Below, piece by piece: positions 15,978 to 29,570 of a stretch of DNA of 64,000 nt. A model generated the notes under the pieces. It saw nothing but the letters and a program-made list of their open reading frames with translations, was not told the DNA's origin and did no database searches. This stretch comes from Microbacterium proteolyticum (GTDB taxonomy: Bacteria; Actinomycetota; Actinomycetes; Actinomycetales; Microbacteriaceae), in NCBI RefSeq assembly GCF_029639405.1, contig NZ_CP121274.1:2418001-2482000 (forward strand). The letters run 5' to 3'. Position numbers and translations under genes: made by a program. Each line of letters begins with the position of its first letter. The first letter of the stretch is position 1.

Positions 15978-18502
15978 TGCGCGTCCCGCTCTCCTGGTTG
16001 CGCGAGTACGTCGACGTGCCGGCGGATGCCGCACCGGACGACGTCCTGGCGGCCCTGGTGTCGGTCGGTTTCGAAGAAGAGGACGTGCACCGCTTCGAAC
16101 TGTCCGGTCCCGTCGTCGTCGGCGAGGTGAAGGAGTTCACCCCCGAACCGCAGTCCAACGGCAAGACGATCCGGTGGTGCCAGGTCGACGTCGGCGAGGA
16201 GCACGGCGGCATCCGCGGCATCGTCTGCGGAGCCGGCAACTTCTTCGAGGGCGACAAGGTCGTCGTGACGCTTCCGGGTTCGGTCCTTCCCGGACCCTTC
16301 CCGATCGCCGCGCGCAAGACGTACGGTCACGTGTCCGACGGCATGATCGCGTCCGCCAAGGAACTGGGGCTCGGCAGCGAGCATTCCGGCATCCTGCGTC
16401 TGGTCGAGCTCGGCATCGACGCCCCGGTGGGAACCGACGCCATCGCGCTGCTCGGGCTCGACGACGTCGCCGTCGAGATCAACGTCACGCCCGACCGGGG
16501 GTATGCCCTCTCTCTGCGCGGTGTCGCCCGCGAGTACTCGCACGCGACCGGTGCCGCCTTCCGCGACCCGGGCGCCGGCCACGACGCCGCGCGTGAGCGC
16601 ACGCCCGACGGGTTCCCGATCTCCGTCGACGACGCCGCGCCGATCCGCGGACGCGTCGGGGCGAGCCAGTTCGTCGCGCGCATCGTGCGCGATGTGGACC
16701 CGTCGCGCCCCACGCCGCCGTGGATGATCACGCGCCTGTCCCTGGCCGGCATCCGATCGCTCGGTGTCCTGATCGACATCACCAACTACGTGATGCTCGA
16801 ACTCGGCCAGCCGATCCACGGCTACGACCTCGACCGCCTGCAGGGTGGCATCACGGTCCGCCGTGCGACCGCGGGCGAGAAGCTCGAGACCCTGGACGGT
16901 CAGGTTCGCACCCTTCACGTCGAAGACCTCGTCATCACGGACGAGTCCGGCCCGATCGGTCTCGCCGGCGTCATGGGCGGCGGTCCGACCGAGATGAGCG
17001 ATGCGACCCGCAACGTGCTCATCGAGGCGGCCACGTTCGACCAGGTCTCGATCGCGCGGACCGCGCGTCGTCACAAGCTGCCTTCCGAGGCGTCGCGACG
17101 CTTCGAGCGCGGCGTCGACCCGCTCGTCGCCTTCGTCGCCGCCGAGCGCGTGGCGACCCTCATGGTGGAGCTGGCCGGTGGCACGCTCGACACCTCCCTC
17201 GGGGGCTCGCTCGCGGAGAGCTACACCCGAGAGGCGATCGCGCTGCCCCGGGAGTTCGTCCCGGGTCTCATCGGCGTCGAGTACACCGACGACGAGACGG
17301 AGCGCGCCCTGCGCCTCATCGGTGCGACGGTCGACCGGAGCGAGAGCGGATGGAGCGTCGTACCCCCGTCGTGGCGCCCCGACCTCACCGACAAGTGGAC
17401 GCTCGCCGAAGAGGTGGCCCGTATCGAGGGCTACGACCGCATCCCGTCGGTGCTCCCGACCCCTCCCTCGGGCCGCGGGCTCACCCTCGCTCAGCAGGGG
17501 CGCCGGCGCGTCGCGAACGCTTTGGCTGCGGCGGGGTTCGTCGAGACGCCGTCGTTCCCCTTCACCACTTCCGAGCAGAACGATCTGCACGGATCGCCGT
17601 CGGGAGAAACGCTGCCGAGCGTGAAACTCGCCAACCCGCTCGACGGGCTGGCGCCGTTCCTGCGCCGCTCGCTCGTGCCCGGTCTACTGCAGGTCGCCCA
17701 CCGCAACCTCTCGCGGGGCATCGTCGATCTCGCCCTGTTCGAGACGGGCACCGTCTTCCTGCCGAAGCCGGGGGTGCAGTACGGCACGTCCTCGGTCCCT
17801 CCGCTCGCGGTGCGGCCGGATGCCGCGACGTTGACGGCACTCGACGCGTCGATCCCGCCGCAGCGTCGGCACGTCGCCGTGCTGCTGACGGGGAACCTCG
17901 TCGCCAAGCAGCCGGGGCAGGCGGCCGTCGCGGCCGACCTCGCCGACGCGGTCGACGCGGTCCGCGTGCTCGCCGGAGCAGCCGGCGTCGACGTGGAACT
18001 GGTCCAGGCACAGCGTGCGGCGCTGCATCCGGGCCGGACGGCGCGGGTTCTGGTCGCGGGTGTCGACGTGGGCTACGTCGGTGAGCTGCTGCCTGCCGTG
18101 GCCGCCGCGGCCGATCTCCCGGGGCGCGTGCTGGTGGCGGAACTCGACCTCGATGCGCTTCTCGAGCGCGCGCAGTCGCGGGTGGTCGCGGCATCCCTGT
18201 CCGGCTTCCCGGCGGCCACGCAGGACGTGTCGGTCGTCGTGCCGGTCGAGGCCGCCGCGGGCGAGGTGCGGACTGCGCTGCTCGAGGGCGGTGCGCCGCT
18301 GATCGAGGGCGTGCGGCTGGTCGATGACTACCGCGGGCCCGGCGTCGCGGACGGAACGAAGAGCCTGACGTTCGCCCTGCGTTTCCGTGCGGCGGATCGG
18401 ACGCTGACGGCGGCCGAAGCGACGGAGGCCAAGATGAGTGGCGTCGCGGTGGCGGCGGAGCGTTTCGGCGCCGCCATCCGGGACGGCGAGGCGAGCGTCT
18501 GA
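15977..18502 (+). CDS. pheT: Phenylalanine-tRNA ligase beta subunit
   Basis: 841 residues. Starts MRVPLSWLREYVDVP; residues about 40-150 form the EMAP/OB-fold tRNA-binding domain, followed by the B3/B4 editing domain (about 215-400, including TNYVMLELGQPIHGYDLDRL), B5, the inactive class II core, and the C-terminal ferredoxin-fold anticodon-binding domain (FPAATQDVSVVVP...RLVDDYRG). It edits mischarged Tyr-tRNA-Phe and positions the anticodon. Length is normal. No phenylalanine-rich leader peptide is visible upstream of pheS. Confidence 0.98.
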   Translation: MRVPLSWLREYVDVPADAAPDDVLAALVSVGFEEEDVHRFELSGPVVVGEVKEFTPEPQSNGKTIRWCQVDVGEEHGGIRGIVCGAGNFFEGDKVVVTLPGSVLPGPFPIAARKTYGHVSDGMIASAKELGLGSEHSGILRLVELGIDAPVGTDAIALLGLDDVAVEINVTPDRGYALSLRGVAREYSHATGAAFRDPGAGHDAARERTPDGFPISVDDAAPIRGRVGASQFVARIVRDVDPSRPTPPWMITRLSLAGIRSLGVLIDITNYVMLELGQPIHGYDLDRLQGGITVRRATAGEKLETLDGQVRTLHVEDLVITDESGPIGLAGVMGGGPTEMSDATRNVLIEAATFDQVSIARTARRHKLPSEASRRFERGVDPLVAFVAAERVATLMVELAGGTLDTSLGGSLAESYTREAIALPREFVPGLIGVEYTDDETERALRLIGATVDRSESGWSVVPPSWRPDLTDKWTLAEEVARIEGYDRIPSVLPTPPSGRGLTLAQQGRRRVANALAAAGFVETPSFPFTTSEQNDLHGSPSGETLPSVKLANPLDGLAPFLRRSLVPGLLQVAHRNLSRGIVDLALFETGTVFLPKPGVQYGTSSVPPLAVRPDAATLTALDASIPPQRRHVAVLLTGNLVAKQPGQAAVAADLADAVDAVRVLAGAAGVDVELVQAQRAALHPGRTARVLVAGVDVGYVGELLPAVAAAADLPGRVLVAELDLDALLERAQSRVVAASLSGFPAATQDVSVVVPVEAAAGEVRTALLEGGAPLIEGVRLVDDYRGPGVADGTKSLTFALRFRAADRTLTAAEATEAKMSGVAVAAERFGAAIRDGEASV

Positions 18503-18544
18503 TCCGCTTCGGGCGGGCGCTGTTCGGGGGAGCCCGGAAAAGTG

Positions 18545-18599
18545 CCTGCCCTCATCGCCGACGAGGGGGCAGTCGGAAGTGGTCGGCGATGAGGGCAGG
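18545..18599 (+). terminator. 18-bp perfect inverted repeat, probable pheST terminator
   Basis: Arms 18545-18562 and 18582-18599 are exact inverted complements over 18 bp with a 19-nt loop, 43 nt after the pheT stop. There is no T-run. Such long stems are usual terminators in high-GC genomes, though a mobile repeat is also possible. Confidence 0.55.
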
Positions 18600-18620
18600 T
18601 GTCATGAGCATACCCCCAAT

Positions 18621-18642
18621 TTGTCCCCCATATGGGGGACAA
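18621..18642. promoter_or_regulatory. 22-bp perfect palindrome, candidate operator
   Basis: Half-site TTGTCCCCCAT is followed directly by its exact inverted complement, with no spacer. It lies about 100 bp upstream of the arginine leader promoter and just after the pheST terminator. A second ACCCCCAAT half-like element precedes it (18612-18620). A dimeric regulator site is likely; which protein binds is unknown. It does not resemble the known ArgR ARG box. Confidence 0.5.
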
Positions 18643-18727
18643 GCTGAAAGAAGTCGATGCGTCTTCTTTTCGCCGGCCCGGACGGGCGTCCCGCGCGGCG
18701 GATTTGCTCCGGCCCGGCCGCGGCGGA

Positions 18728-18742
18728 TACCCTCGCGGAATG
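18728..18742 (+). promoter_or_regulatory. -10 box of the arginine leader
   Basis: TACCCT (18728-18733) stands 6 nt before ATG 18740, the spacing seen at the other leaderless starts in this window. Confidence 0.45.
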
Positions 18743-18835
18743 TCGTCGATCGTCGTCCGCAACGAGGAGCTCTCCGTGAGCACCGTTGCCGTGCGTCGAC
18801 GTCGGGCCGCACGCCGAGTTTCGGCGACCTCGTAA
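18740..18835 (+). CDS. Candidate arginine leader peptide upstream of argC
   Basis: 31-residue open frame from a leaderless ATG (18740), or 19 residues from an internal GTG at 18776 that has an ideal SD (GAGGAG, 6 nt upstream): MSTVAVRRRRAARRVSATS. Six arginines fall within nine residues, encoded by CGT, CGA, CGT, CGG, CGC, CGA, so ribosome speed here would report charged tRNA-Arg supply. It ends 82 nt before argC. I infer a leader peptide for transcription attenuation of the arg operon. Arg-rich short frames also arise by chance in GC-rich DNA, so this rests on the combination of promoter, SD, position and Arg run. Confidence 0.55.
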   Translation: MSSIVVRNEELSVSTVAVRRRRAARRVSATS

Positions 18836-18870
18836 CCCGCCGTCGGTCGGGCATACGGGCGTCGCCGCCC
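18822..18870 (+). promoter_or_regulatory. argC: Candidate attenuator: mutually exclusive hairpins between leader peptide and argC
   Basis: CGGCGAC (18822-18828) can pair exactly with GTCGCCG (18861-18867). That pairing excludes a smaller downstream hairpin GGGCG/CGCCC (18857-18861 with 18866-18870). A ribosome stalled on the Arg codons (18794-18817) would leave 18822-18828 free; one that reaches the stop codon (18833-18835) would cover it. This is the geometry of attenuation, but the downstream hairpin is short and has no U-run, so the model is tentative. Confidence 0.35.
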
Positions 18871-18905
18871 CGGTTCACGCTGATCACAGCCACAGCCCCG
18901 ACTTC

Positions 18906-18920
18906 TAAGGTGGATCCATG
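18906..18920 (+). promoter_or_regulatory. Second -10 box immediately before argC
   Basis: TAAGGT (18906-18911) ends 6 nt before the argC ATG. It fits the leaderless pattern, but AAGGTGG could equally act as a Shine-Dalgarno for a transcript coming from the upstream leader. Confidence 0.4.
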
Positions 18921-19967
18921 ACCCTCTCGGTCGCCGTCTCCGGCGCCTCCGGCTATGCGGGCGGCGAGATCCTTCGCCTGCTCGCCGATCATCCCGACAT
19001 CGAGATCCGCACCGTCACGGCGCACGCGAACGCGGGCCAGGCGCTCATCTCCCACCAGCCGCACCTGCGTTCGCTCGCGCACCTCGAGCTCCAGGCCACG
19101 ACTCCGGAGGTGCTCGCCGGGCACGACGTGGTCTTCCTCGCGCTGCCGCACGGTCAGTCGGCCCAGTACACCGAAGCCCTCCGCGACACCCCGCTCGTGA
19201 TCGACGCGGGAGCCGATCATCGGCTCACCTCCGCCGCCGACTGGGCGGCCTTCTACGGCGGCGAACACCCCGAGCCGTGGGCGTACGGCGTTCCCGAACT
19301 CCCGATCGCCGGCGGCAAGCAGCGAGACCTTCTGCGCGGCGCCGCGCGGATCGCCGCTCCGGGGTGCAACGCCTCCACCGTCGCCCTCTCTCTGGCGCCC
19401 GGTGTCGCCGCCGGGGTCATCGATCCGGGCGACATCGTGTCCGTGCTGGCGGTCGGGCCGAGCGGCGCCGGCAAATCGGCCAAGGTGAACCTCCTCGCGA
19501 GCGAGATCCTCGGCACGGCGAACCCCTACGCGGTCGGCGGCACCCACCGGCACATTCCCGAGATCCGGCAGGCTCTGGCCGCCGCGGGCGCTCCGGCCGA
19601 CGGCATCCGGGTCTCGTTCACGCCCGTGCTCGTGCCGATGGCGCGCGGCATCCTGGCGACCTCGTCCGCTCCGATCCGCTCCGGGGTCTCGGATGCCGAG
19701 ATCCGAGCCGCGTGGGAGGACGCCTACGCGGGTGAGCCGTTCGTCGAGGTCCTGCCCGAGGGGACGTTCCCGCGGACGGCCGACGTGCTCGGCGCGAACG
19801 TCGCGTCGCTCGGACTCGCGATCGACCGCGCGGCGAACCGGGTCGTGGTCGTCGCCGCCGTCGACAATCTGGTCAAGGGAACCGCGGGCGCCGCGGTGCA
19901 GTCCCTCAACATCGCGCTGGGTCTTCCCGAGACCACGGCCCTTCCCCTGAACGGAGTCGCCCCGTGA
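18918..19967 (+). CDS. argC: N-acetyl-gamma-glutamyl-phosphate reductase
   Basis: 349 residues. N-terminal Rossmann fold [18 protein letters not shown] for NADPH; the catalytic Cys is in [16 protein letters not shown] and the active-site His region is in [10 protein letters not shown]. It reduces N-acetylglutamyl phosphate to the semialdehyde, the third step of arginine synthesis. First structural gene of argCJBDF; its stop overlaps the argJ GTG by 4 nt. Expression is probably governed by the leader described upstream. Confidence 0.97.
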   Translation: MTLSVAVSGASGYAGGEILRLLADHPDIEIRTVTAHANAGQALISHQPHLRSLAHLELQATTPEVLAGHDVVFLALPHGQSAQYTEALRDTPLVIDAGADHRLTSAADWAAFYGGEHPEPWAYGVPELPIAGGKQRDLLRGAARIAAPGCNASTVALSLAPGVAAGVIDPGDIVSVLAVGPSGAGKSAKVNLLASEILGTANPYAVGGTHRHIPEIRQALAAAGAPADGIRVSFTPVLVPMARGILATSSAPIRSGVSDAEIRAAWEDAYAGEPFVEVLPEGTFPRTADVLGANVASLGLAIDRAANRVVVVAAVDNLVKGTAGAAVQSLNIALGLPETTALPLNGVAP

Positions 19968-21121
19968 GCGTGACCGTCCCCGCAGGATTCGAAGCGGCCG
20001 GCGTCGCCGTGGGGCTGAAGTCCACCGGCGCGCGTGATGTCGCCGTCGTCGTCAACCGCGGTCCGCAGAAGGTCGGGGCGGCCGTCTTCACCTCCAACCG
20101 GGCCAAGGCCAACCCGATCCTGTGGTCGGAGCAGGTCGTGAAGGACGGTGTCGTGGAGGCCGTCGTGCTCAACTCCGGCGGAGCGAACTGCTTCACCGGG
20201 TCTTTCGGTTTCCAGACCACCCACCAGACCGCCGAGCGGGCGGCCGAGCTGCTGGGCGTCGGTGCGGGCGACGTCGTGGTCTGCTCGACGGGTCTCATCG
20301 GCACCGGCGACGAGGTCTTCCGCGCCAAGGTGCTCGACGGGGTCGAGAAGGGCGTCGCGGCGCTGTCGGTCGACGGCGGCGAGGACGCGTCTCTCGCGAT
20401 CATGACGACCGACTCCCGTCCCAAGCGTGCGGCGCACGTCGGAGAAGGTTGGAGCATCGGCGGGATGGCGAAGGGCGCCGGCATGCTCGCGCCCGGGCTC
20501 GCGACGATGCTCGTCGTGCTGACCACCGACGTGGTGCTGGACGCGTCCGAGGCCGATGCCGCGCTGCGTGCGGCGACGCGGGTGAGTTTCGACCGTCTCG
20601 ACTCCGACGGCTGCATGTCGACCAACGACCAGGTCACCCTCCTGTCGAGCGGGGCCAGCGGCATCCGGGTGGATGCCGACGAGTTCGCCGCCGCCCTGAC
20701 CGCGGTGTGCGACGATCTCGCCGCTCAGCTGCAGAGCGACGCCGAGGGTGCCAGCCACGACATCACCATCCGGGTCGTCGGCGCCGTGACCGAGGACGAC
20801 GCCGTCGAGGTGGGACGCTCGATAGCCCGGAACAACCTCTTCAAGGCCGCCATCTTCGGCAACGACCCGAACTGGGGCCGCGTGCTCGCCGCCATCGGCA
20901 CCACGCGGGCCGCGTTCGACCCGTACGACGTCGACGTGTGGATGAACGGGATGCGCGTGTGCTCGGCGGGCGGCCCGGACCGCCCGCGCGAGGAGGTCGA
21001 CCTCACCCCCCGCGCGACCGATCTCGTCGTCGACCTCCGCGTCGGCGACGCCGCGGCCACGATCCGCACCAACGACCTCACCCACGACTACGTCCACGAG
21101 AACAGCGCCTACGCCTCATGA
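19964..21121 (+). CDS. argJ: Glutamate N-acetyltransferase / amino-acid acetyltransferase
   Basis: 385 residues. ArgJ self-cleaves to alpha and beta chains in front of a Thr nucleophile; the site is visible as [20 protein letters not shown] (Ala-Thr in LATML). It recycles the acetyl group from N-acetylornithine to glutamate, giving the cyclic pathway. [25 protein letters not shown] lies in the alpha chain, and [13 protein letters not shown] in the beta chain. GTG start in a GTGA overlap with argC. Confidence 0.97.
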   Translation: MSVTVPAGFEAAGVAVGLKSTGARDVAVVVNRGPQKVGAAVFTSNRAKANPILWSEQVVKDGVVEAVVLNSGGANCFTGSFGFQTTHQTAERAAELLGVGAGDVVVCSTGLIGTGDEVFRAKVLDGVEKGVAALSVDGGEDASLAIMTTDSRPKRAAHVGEGWSIGGMAKGAGMLAPGLATMLVVLTTDVVLDASEADAALRAATRVSFDRLDSDGCMSTNDQVTLLSSGASGIRVDADEFAAALTAVCDDLAAQLQSDAEGASHDITIRVVGAVTEDDAVEVGRSIARNNLFKAAIFGNDPNWGRVLAAIGTTRAAFDPYDVDVWMNGMRVCSAGGPDRPREEVDLTPRATDLVVDLRVGDAAATIRTNDLTHDYVHENSAYAS

Positions 21122-22016
21122 GCGATATCGATATCCAGGACACAGATCCGGCCGCGGCGAGCGAACGGGCGGTGACTCTCGTCGAATCGCTGCCGTGGGT
21201 GCGCAAGTACCGCGACCAGGTGGTGGTGGTGAAGTACGGCGGCAACGCCATGGTCAGCGATGAACTGCAGGACGCCTTCGCGGCCGACATCGCCTACCTC
21301 CGTTACGTCGGGGTGAAGCCGGTCGTCGTGCACGGCGGCGGTCCGCAGATCTCGTCGATGCTCGACCGGCTCGACATCCCGAGCGAGTTCCGCGGCGGTT
21401 ACCGGGTGACCTCCACCGAGGCGATCGGGGTCGTGCGCATGGTCCTGACGGGTCAGATCAACCCGCAGCTGGTCGCCAAGGTCAACGCGCACGGGCCGCT
21501 CGCGACGGGCCTCAGCGGAGAGGATGCCGGACTCTTCGGCGGTCGTCGCCGCGGCGTCGTGGTGGACGGCGTCGAGCACGACCTCGGGCGGGTGGGCGAC
21601 GTCGTGACCGTCGACCCGCAGCCCGTGCTCGACCATCTCGCGGCCGGGCGAGTGCCGATCGTCTCCTCGATCGCACCCGACCTCGACAATCCGGGCGCAT
21701 CGCTCAACGTCAACGCGGATGCCGCAGCCGCGGCCCTCGCGGTGGCGCTGAACGCGAAGAAGCTGGTCGTGCTGACGGACGTCCCCGGCCTGTACGCCGA
21801 CTGGCCGAACCGCGACTCGCTCGTCTCGCACCTGACCTCGACGGAGTTGCGCGCGATGGTGCCGACACTCGAGTCGGGGATGATCCCGAAGATGCAGGCG
21901 TGCCTCGACGCCGTCGACGGGGGAGTGCCCACGGCCGCGATCATCGACGGCCGCGTGCCGCACTCGGTGCTCGTCGAACTGTTCACCAGCAAAGGAATCG
22001 GAACGGAGGTGGTCGC

Positions 22017-22020
<4 letters not shown>
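21118..22020 (+). CDS. argB: Acetylglutamate kinase
   Basis: 300 residues, amino-acid kinase fold. Nucleotide/phosphate loops [10 protein letters not shown] and VVHGGGPQI, the substrate-binding R in [13 protein letters not shown], and the C-terminal [13 protein letters not shown] and [13 protein letters not shown]. It phosphorylates N-acetylglutamate. The N-terminal helix and the RVTSTEAI region are typical of the hexameric, arginine-inhibited enzymes, so feedback inhibition is likely. ATGA overlap with argJ and GTGA overlap with argD. Confidence 0.97.
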
Positions 22021-26802
<4,782 letters not shown>

Positions 26803-26845
26803 ATAAGCAAAAAGCTTATAAATCCGTCCCCATAAGCCATAAGCT
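26803..26845 (+). promoter_or_regulatory. satD promoter with repeated ATAAGC operator elements
   Basis: An AT-rich 45-bp gap holds ATAAGC (26803), its inverted form GCTTAT (26814), then ATAAGC twice in tandem (26832, 26839). TAAGCT (26840-26845) is a -10 box 6 nt before the SatD ATG, with TTATAA at -35 distance. The repeats overlap both boxes, so they are good operator candidates for the HTH of the SatD protein itself. Confidence 0.6.
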
Positions 26846-26851
26846 GTTCAC

Positions 26852-27499
26852 ATGATCGCCGCCGTCATCGCCGACATCGTCCGTTCGCGCGAGTTGGACG
26901 ACCGCAGCCGTGCGCAGAGCGCGATCCACGCTGCCGTCGCGCGAGCGGAGGCCGACTTCCCGCTCGCACTCGCGCCGCTCACCGCCGTCGTCGGAGACGA
27001 GCTGCAGGGGGAGTACCCCACGATCGCCGCCGCGGCGGCCGCCCTCCTCCTGGTCCGCCTCAACCTTCCCGACGGGGTCGACTGCCGGTTCGGCGTCGGG
27101 ATCGGCGAGGTGCGTCCCGTCGAGGTCGACGGCCGGACGATTCCGGAGGGGCCCGCGTGGTGGGCGGCGCGGACGGCGATCGAGCGGGTCGAGGCCATGC
27201 AGCAGCGGGCGGTTCCCCACGCCCGCACCTGGTTCGAGGCGCAGAAGAACACCGACGCGACGGTGCTCGAGAGCGTCGCACTCGCGAACGCGTACGGGTT
27301 GTCGCGAGATCAACTGGTGTCGTCGATGAGCGAGCGGACGCGACGTCTGACGTACGGCCGGTGTCTGGGGCGATCGCAGCGCGAGCTCGCCGCCGACGAG
27401 GGAATCACCCAGTCGGCTGTCTCGCAGGCGCTCGCCTCCGCCGGGTCGGTGGCGATCGTTGAGGGGTTCCTCGCCCTCCGGGCGGGGGTGTCGTCGTGA
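26852..27499 (+). CDS. SatD-family protein with C-terminal helix-turn-helix
   Basis: 215 residues. The N-terminal two-thirds (AAVIADIVRSRELDDRS ... LTAVVGDELQGEYPT ... VGIGEVRPVE ... EGPAWWAAR) matches the SatD family, which has a nucleotide-cyclase-like fold. The C-terminal part RSQRELAADEGITQSAVSQAL (about 173-193) is a helix-turn-helix. I infer an autoregulated DNA-binding sensor, with ATAAGC repeats in its promoter as target. It overlaps the membrane protein gene by 4 nt (GTGA), and this pairing recurs in actinobacteria. Its ligand and physiological role are unknown. Confidence 0.85.
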   Translation: MIAAVIADIVRSRELDDRSRAQSAIHAAVARAEADFPLALAPLTAVVGDELQGEYPTIAAAAAALLLVRLNLPDGVDCRFGVGIGEVRPVEVDGRTIPEGPAWWAARTAIERVEAMQQRAVPHARTWFEAQKNTDATVLESVALANAYGLSRDQLVSSMSERTRRLTYGRCLGRSQRELAADEGITQSAVSQALASAGSVAIVEGFLALRAGVSS

Positions 27500-28209
27500 T
27501 CGCCGCGGCCTTGCTGCTCCTCGCCGTCGGTGGCGTGGACCTTCTGCGCCGGCTGATCGCGCATCGCCGGAGGGCGATCTTCGCCGTCGCGGGCGTCCTG
27601 CTGGTGGCGCTGTCGGCCGGAGCGGATGCGGTCGTCGCCGGCATCCTCGCCGTGGCGGTCGCGGCGATCTGGACGTGGGTCGTTCCCGAGTCGGGTTCGG
27701 CGCGCGCGGGCCTGTGGCCGGTGGGACTCCTCGGGATCGCGGTCGCCGCGTGCGTGGTCGTCGCACCCGCTCGTCCCCACCCGGGACTCCTCGGCGCAGG
27801 CTGGGAGGCGTACGGGCCGCGCGCGGACGTCTCGTTGGACGCGGTGCTGCTCGTGGCGGGGTGCCTGCTGTTCCTGCTCGAGTCCGGGAATGCCGTGGTC
27901 CGCATCGCGCTGCGCGCCGAGATGGGGGAGCGCGTGCTGCCCCCGTCCGGGGAGGCGCCGACCACCCTCAAAGGCGGCCGCCTGATCGGTCCGCTCGAAC
28001 GGATCCTCGTCTTCGCCCTGACCCTCGCGGGGGCGTACACGCTGCTGGCCGCCGTCCTCGCGGCGAAGGGGATCGTGCGGTTCCCCGAGATCTCCCGCGA
28101 CGGCGAGGGCGGAGATCGGGCGGAGTACTTCCTCATTGGCAGCCTCGTCAGCTGGGTGACCGCGCTCGCGGCCGCCTTCGTCGTGTGGTGGGGCGTCAAC
28201 GGCGCGTGA
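27496..28209 (+). CDS. Integral membrane protein partnered with SatD
   Basis: 237 residues, GTG start, with about six membrane spans (roughly 2-18, 26-60, 72-92, 112-130, 165-190 and 212-233). The conserved cytoplasmic stretch GGRLIGPLERILVFAL and the phrase AAKGIVRFPEISRD...AEYFLIGSLVSW recur in uncharacterised membrane proteins encoded beside satD. Translationally coupled to satD. I infer a two-gene regulator/membrane unit; no transport or enzymatic motif is visible. Confidence 0.78.
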   Translation: MIAAALLLLAVGGVDLLRRLIAHRRRAIFAVAGVLLVALSAGADAVVAGILAVAVAAIWTWVVPESGSARAGLWPVGLLGIAVAACVVVAPARPHPGLLGAGWEAYGPRADVSLDAVLLVAGCLLFLLESGNAVVRIALRAEMGERVLPPSGEAPTTLKGGRLIGPLERILVFALTLAGAYTLLAAVLAAKGIVRFPEISRDGEGGDRAEYFLIGSLVSWVTALAAAFVVWWGVNGA

Positions 28210-28244
28210 CCCGCCCGCCATCCTGGCCGCGTCGTCGCCGCTGA

Positions 28245-28259
28245 TAGCCTGAAAGGGTG
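28245..28259 (+). promoter_or_regulatory. Leaderless -10 box of tyrS
   Basis: TAGCCT (28245-28250) followed by GAAAGG and the GTG at 28257: 6-nt spacing. Confidence 0.5.
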
Positions 28260-29570
28260 TCCGTTCCCTCCGACGAGCTTTCCGTTCGCGCCCTCGAGCC
28301 CGCCAACGACCCCGCGTTCGATTCGGTGTGGGACGAGCTGGTCTGGCGAGGTCTGATCCACGTCTCGACCGATCAGGACGAGCTGCGCGAACTGCTGTCC
28401 GGACCGCCGATCGTCTTCTACTGCGGCTTCGACCCGACCGCGCCGAGTCTGCACCTCGGAAACCTCGTGCAGCTGCTCACGATGCGGCGACTCCAGCTCG
28501 CGGGGCACCGCCCCCTGGGCCTCGTGGGGGGCTCGACGGGGCTGATCGGCGACCCCCGTCCGACGGCGGAGCGGACGTTGAACACCCGGGAGACGGTCGC
28601 GGAGTGGGTCGACCGGCTGCGGACGCAGGTGGAGCGCTTCTTGAGCTTCGAGGGTGACAGCGCGGCGCGGATGGTCAACAACCTCGATTGGACCGCACCG
28701 CTCAGCGCGATCGATTTCCTCCGCGAGATCGGGAAGCACTTCCGCGTCGGGACGATGCTGAAGAAGGATGCGGTCAGTGCCCGCCTCAACTCCGAGGCCG
28801 GGATCAGCTACACGGAGTTCAGCTACCAGATCCTGCAGGGCATGGATTACCTCGAGCTCTTCCGCGCGTACGGCTGCGTCCTGCAGACCGGCGGGAGTGA
28901 CCAGTGGGGCAACCTCACCAGCGGCACCGATCTGGTGCGCCGCGTCGAGGGGGAGTCGGTCCACGCGATCGGCACTCCGCTGATCACCAACAGCGACGGA
29001 ACCAAGTTCGGCAAGAGCGAGGGCAACGCGATCTGGCTGGATGCCGACATGTGCAGCCCGTGGACGATGTACCAGTTCTGGTTGAACACCGACGACCGCG
29101 ACGTCGTCGACCGCCTGAAGGTGTTCACCTTCCTCACGCGAGCCGAGATCGAGGAGTACGCGCGACTGGTCGACGAGGAGCCGTTCCGTCGTGCCGGGCA
29201 GAAGCGCCTCGCGCGCGAGGTCGTCACGACCGTCCACGGCCCGGATGCCGCCGACGCGGTCGTCGCGGCCACCGAGGCATTGTTCGGCCAGGGCGACCTG
29301 ATGGCTTTGGATGCCGCGACCCTGCGGAGCGCCCTGGAGGAACTCCCGCACGCGTCGCTACCCGCGGGGGCGACGGTGCTCGATGGGCTCACGTCGACGG
29401 GTCTCGTGAGCAGTCTGAGTGAGGCGAGGCGGGCGATCGCACAAGGCGGTGTGTCGCTGGACGGGCAGAAGGTGACCGCGGACGACACCCCGGTGACGGG
29501 CTCGCTGCCGGGCGGCGTCTCGGTCCTGCGACGCGGCAAGAAGACGTTGGCCGGAGTGTTCGTCGGCTGA
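28257..29570 (+). CDS. tyrS: Tyrosine-tRNA ligase
   Basis: 437 residues, class I synthetase of the bacterial TyrRS-I type. HIGH-like motif PSLHLGNLVQLL, tyrosine-binding YCGFDPTA and YQILQGMDYLELF, KMSKS-like KFGKSEGNA, and a C-terminal S4 RNA-binding domain (about 370-430; SLSEARRAIAQGGVSLDGQKV). GTG start fits the -10 box. There is no T-box or tyrosine-rich leader upstream. The last base of its stop is the first base of the next ATG. Confidence 0.98.
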   Translation: MSVPSDELSVRALEPANDPAFDSVWDELVWRGLIHVSTDQDELRELLSGPPIVFYCGFDPTAPSLHLGNLVQLLTMRRLQLAGHRPLGLVGGSTGLIGDPRPTAERTLNTRETVAEWVDRLRTQVERFLSFEGDSAARMVNNLDWTAPLSAIDFLREIGKHFRVGTMLKKDAVSARLNSEAGISYTEFSYQILQGMDYLELFRAYGCVLQTGGSDQWGNLTSGTDLVRRVEGESVHAIGTPLITNSDGTKFGKSEGNAIWLDADMCSPWTMYQFWLNTDDRDVVDRLKVFTFLTRAEIEEYARLVDEEPFRRAGQKRLAREVVTTVHGPDAADAVVAATEALFGQGDLMALDAATLRSALEELPHASLPAGATVLDGLTSTGLVSSLSEARRAIAQGGVSLDGQKVTADDTPVTGSLPGGVSVLRRGKKTLAGVFVG

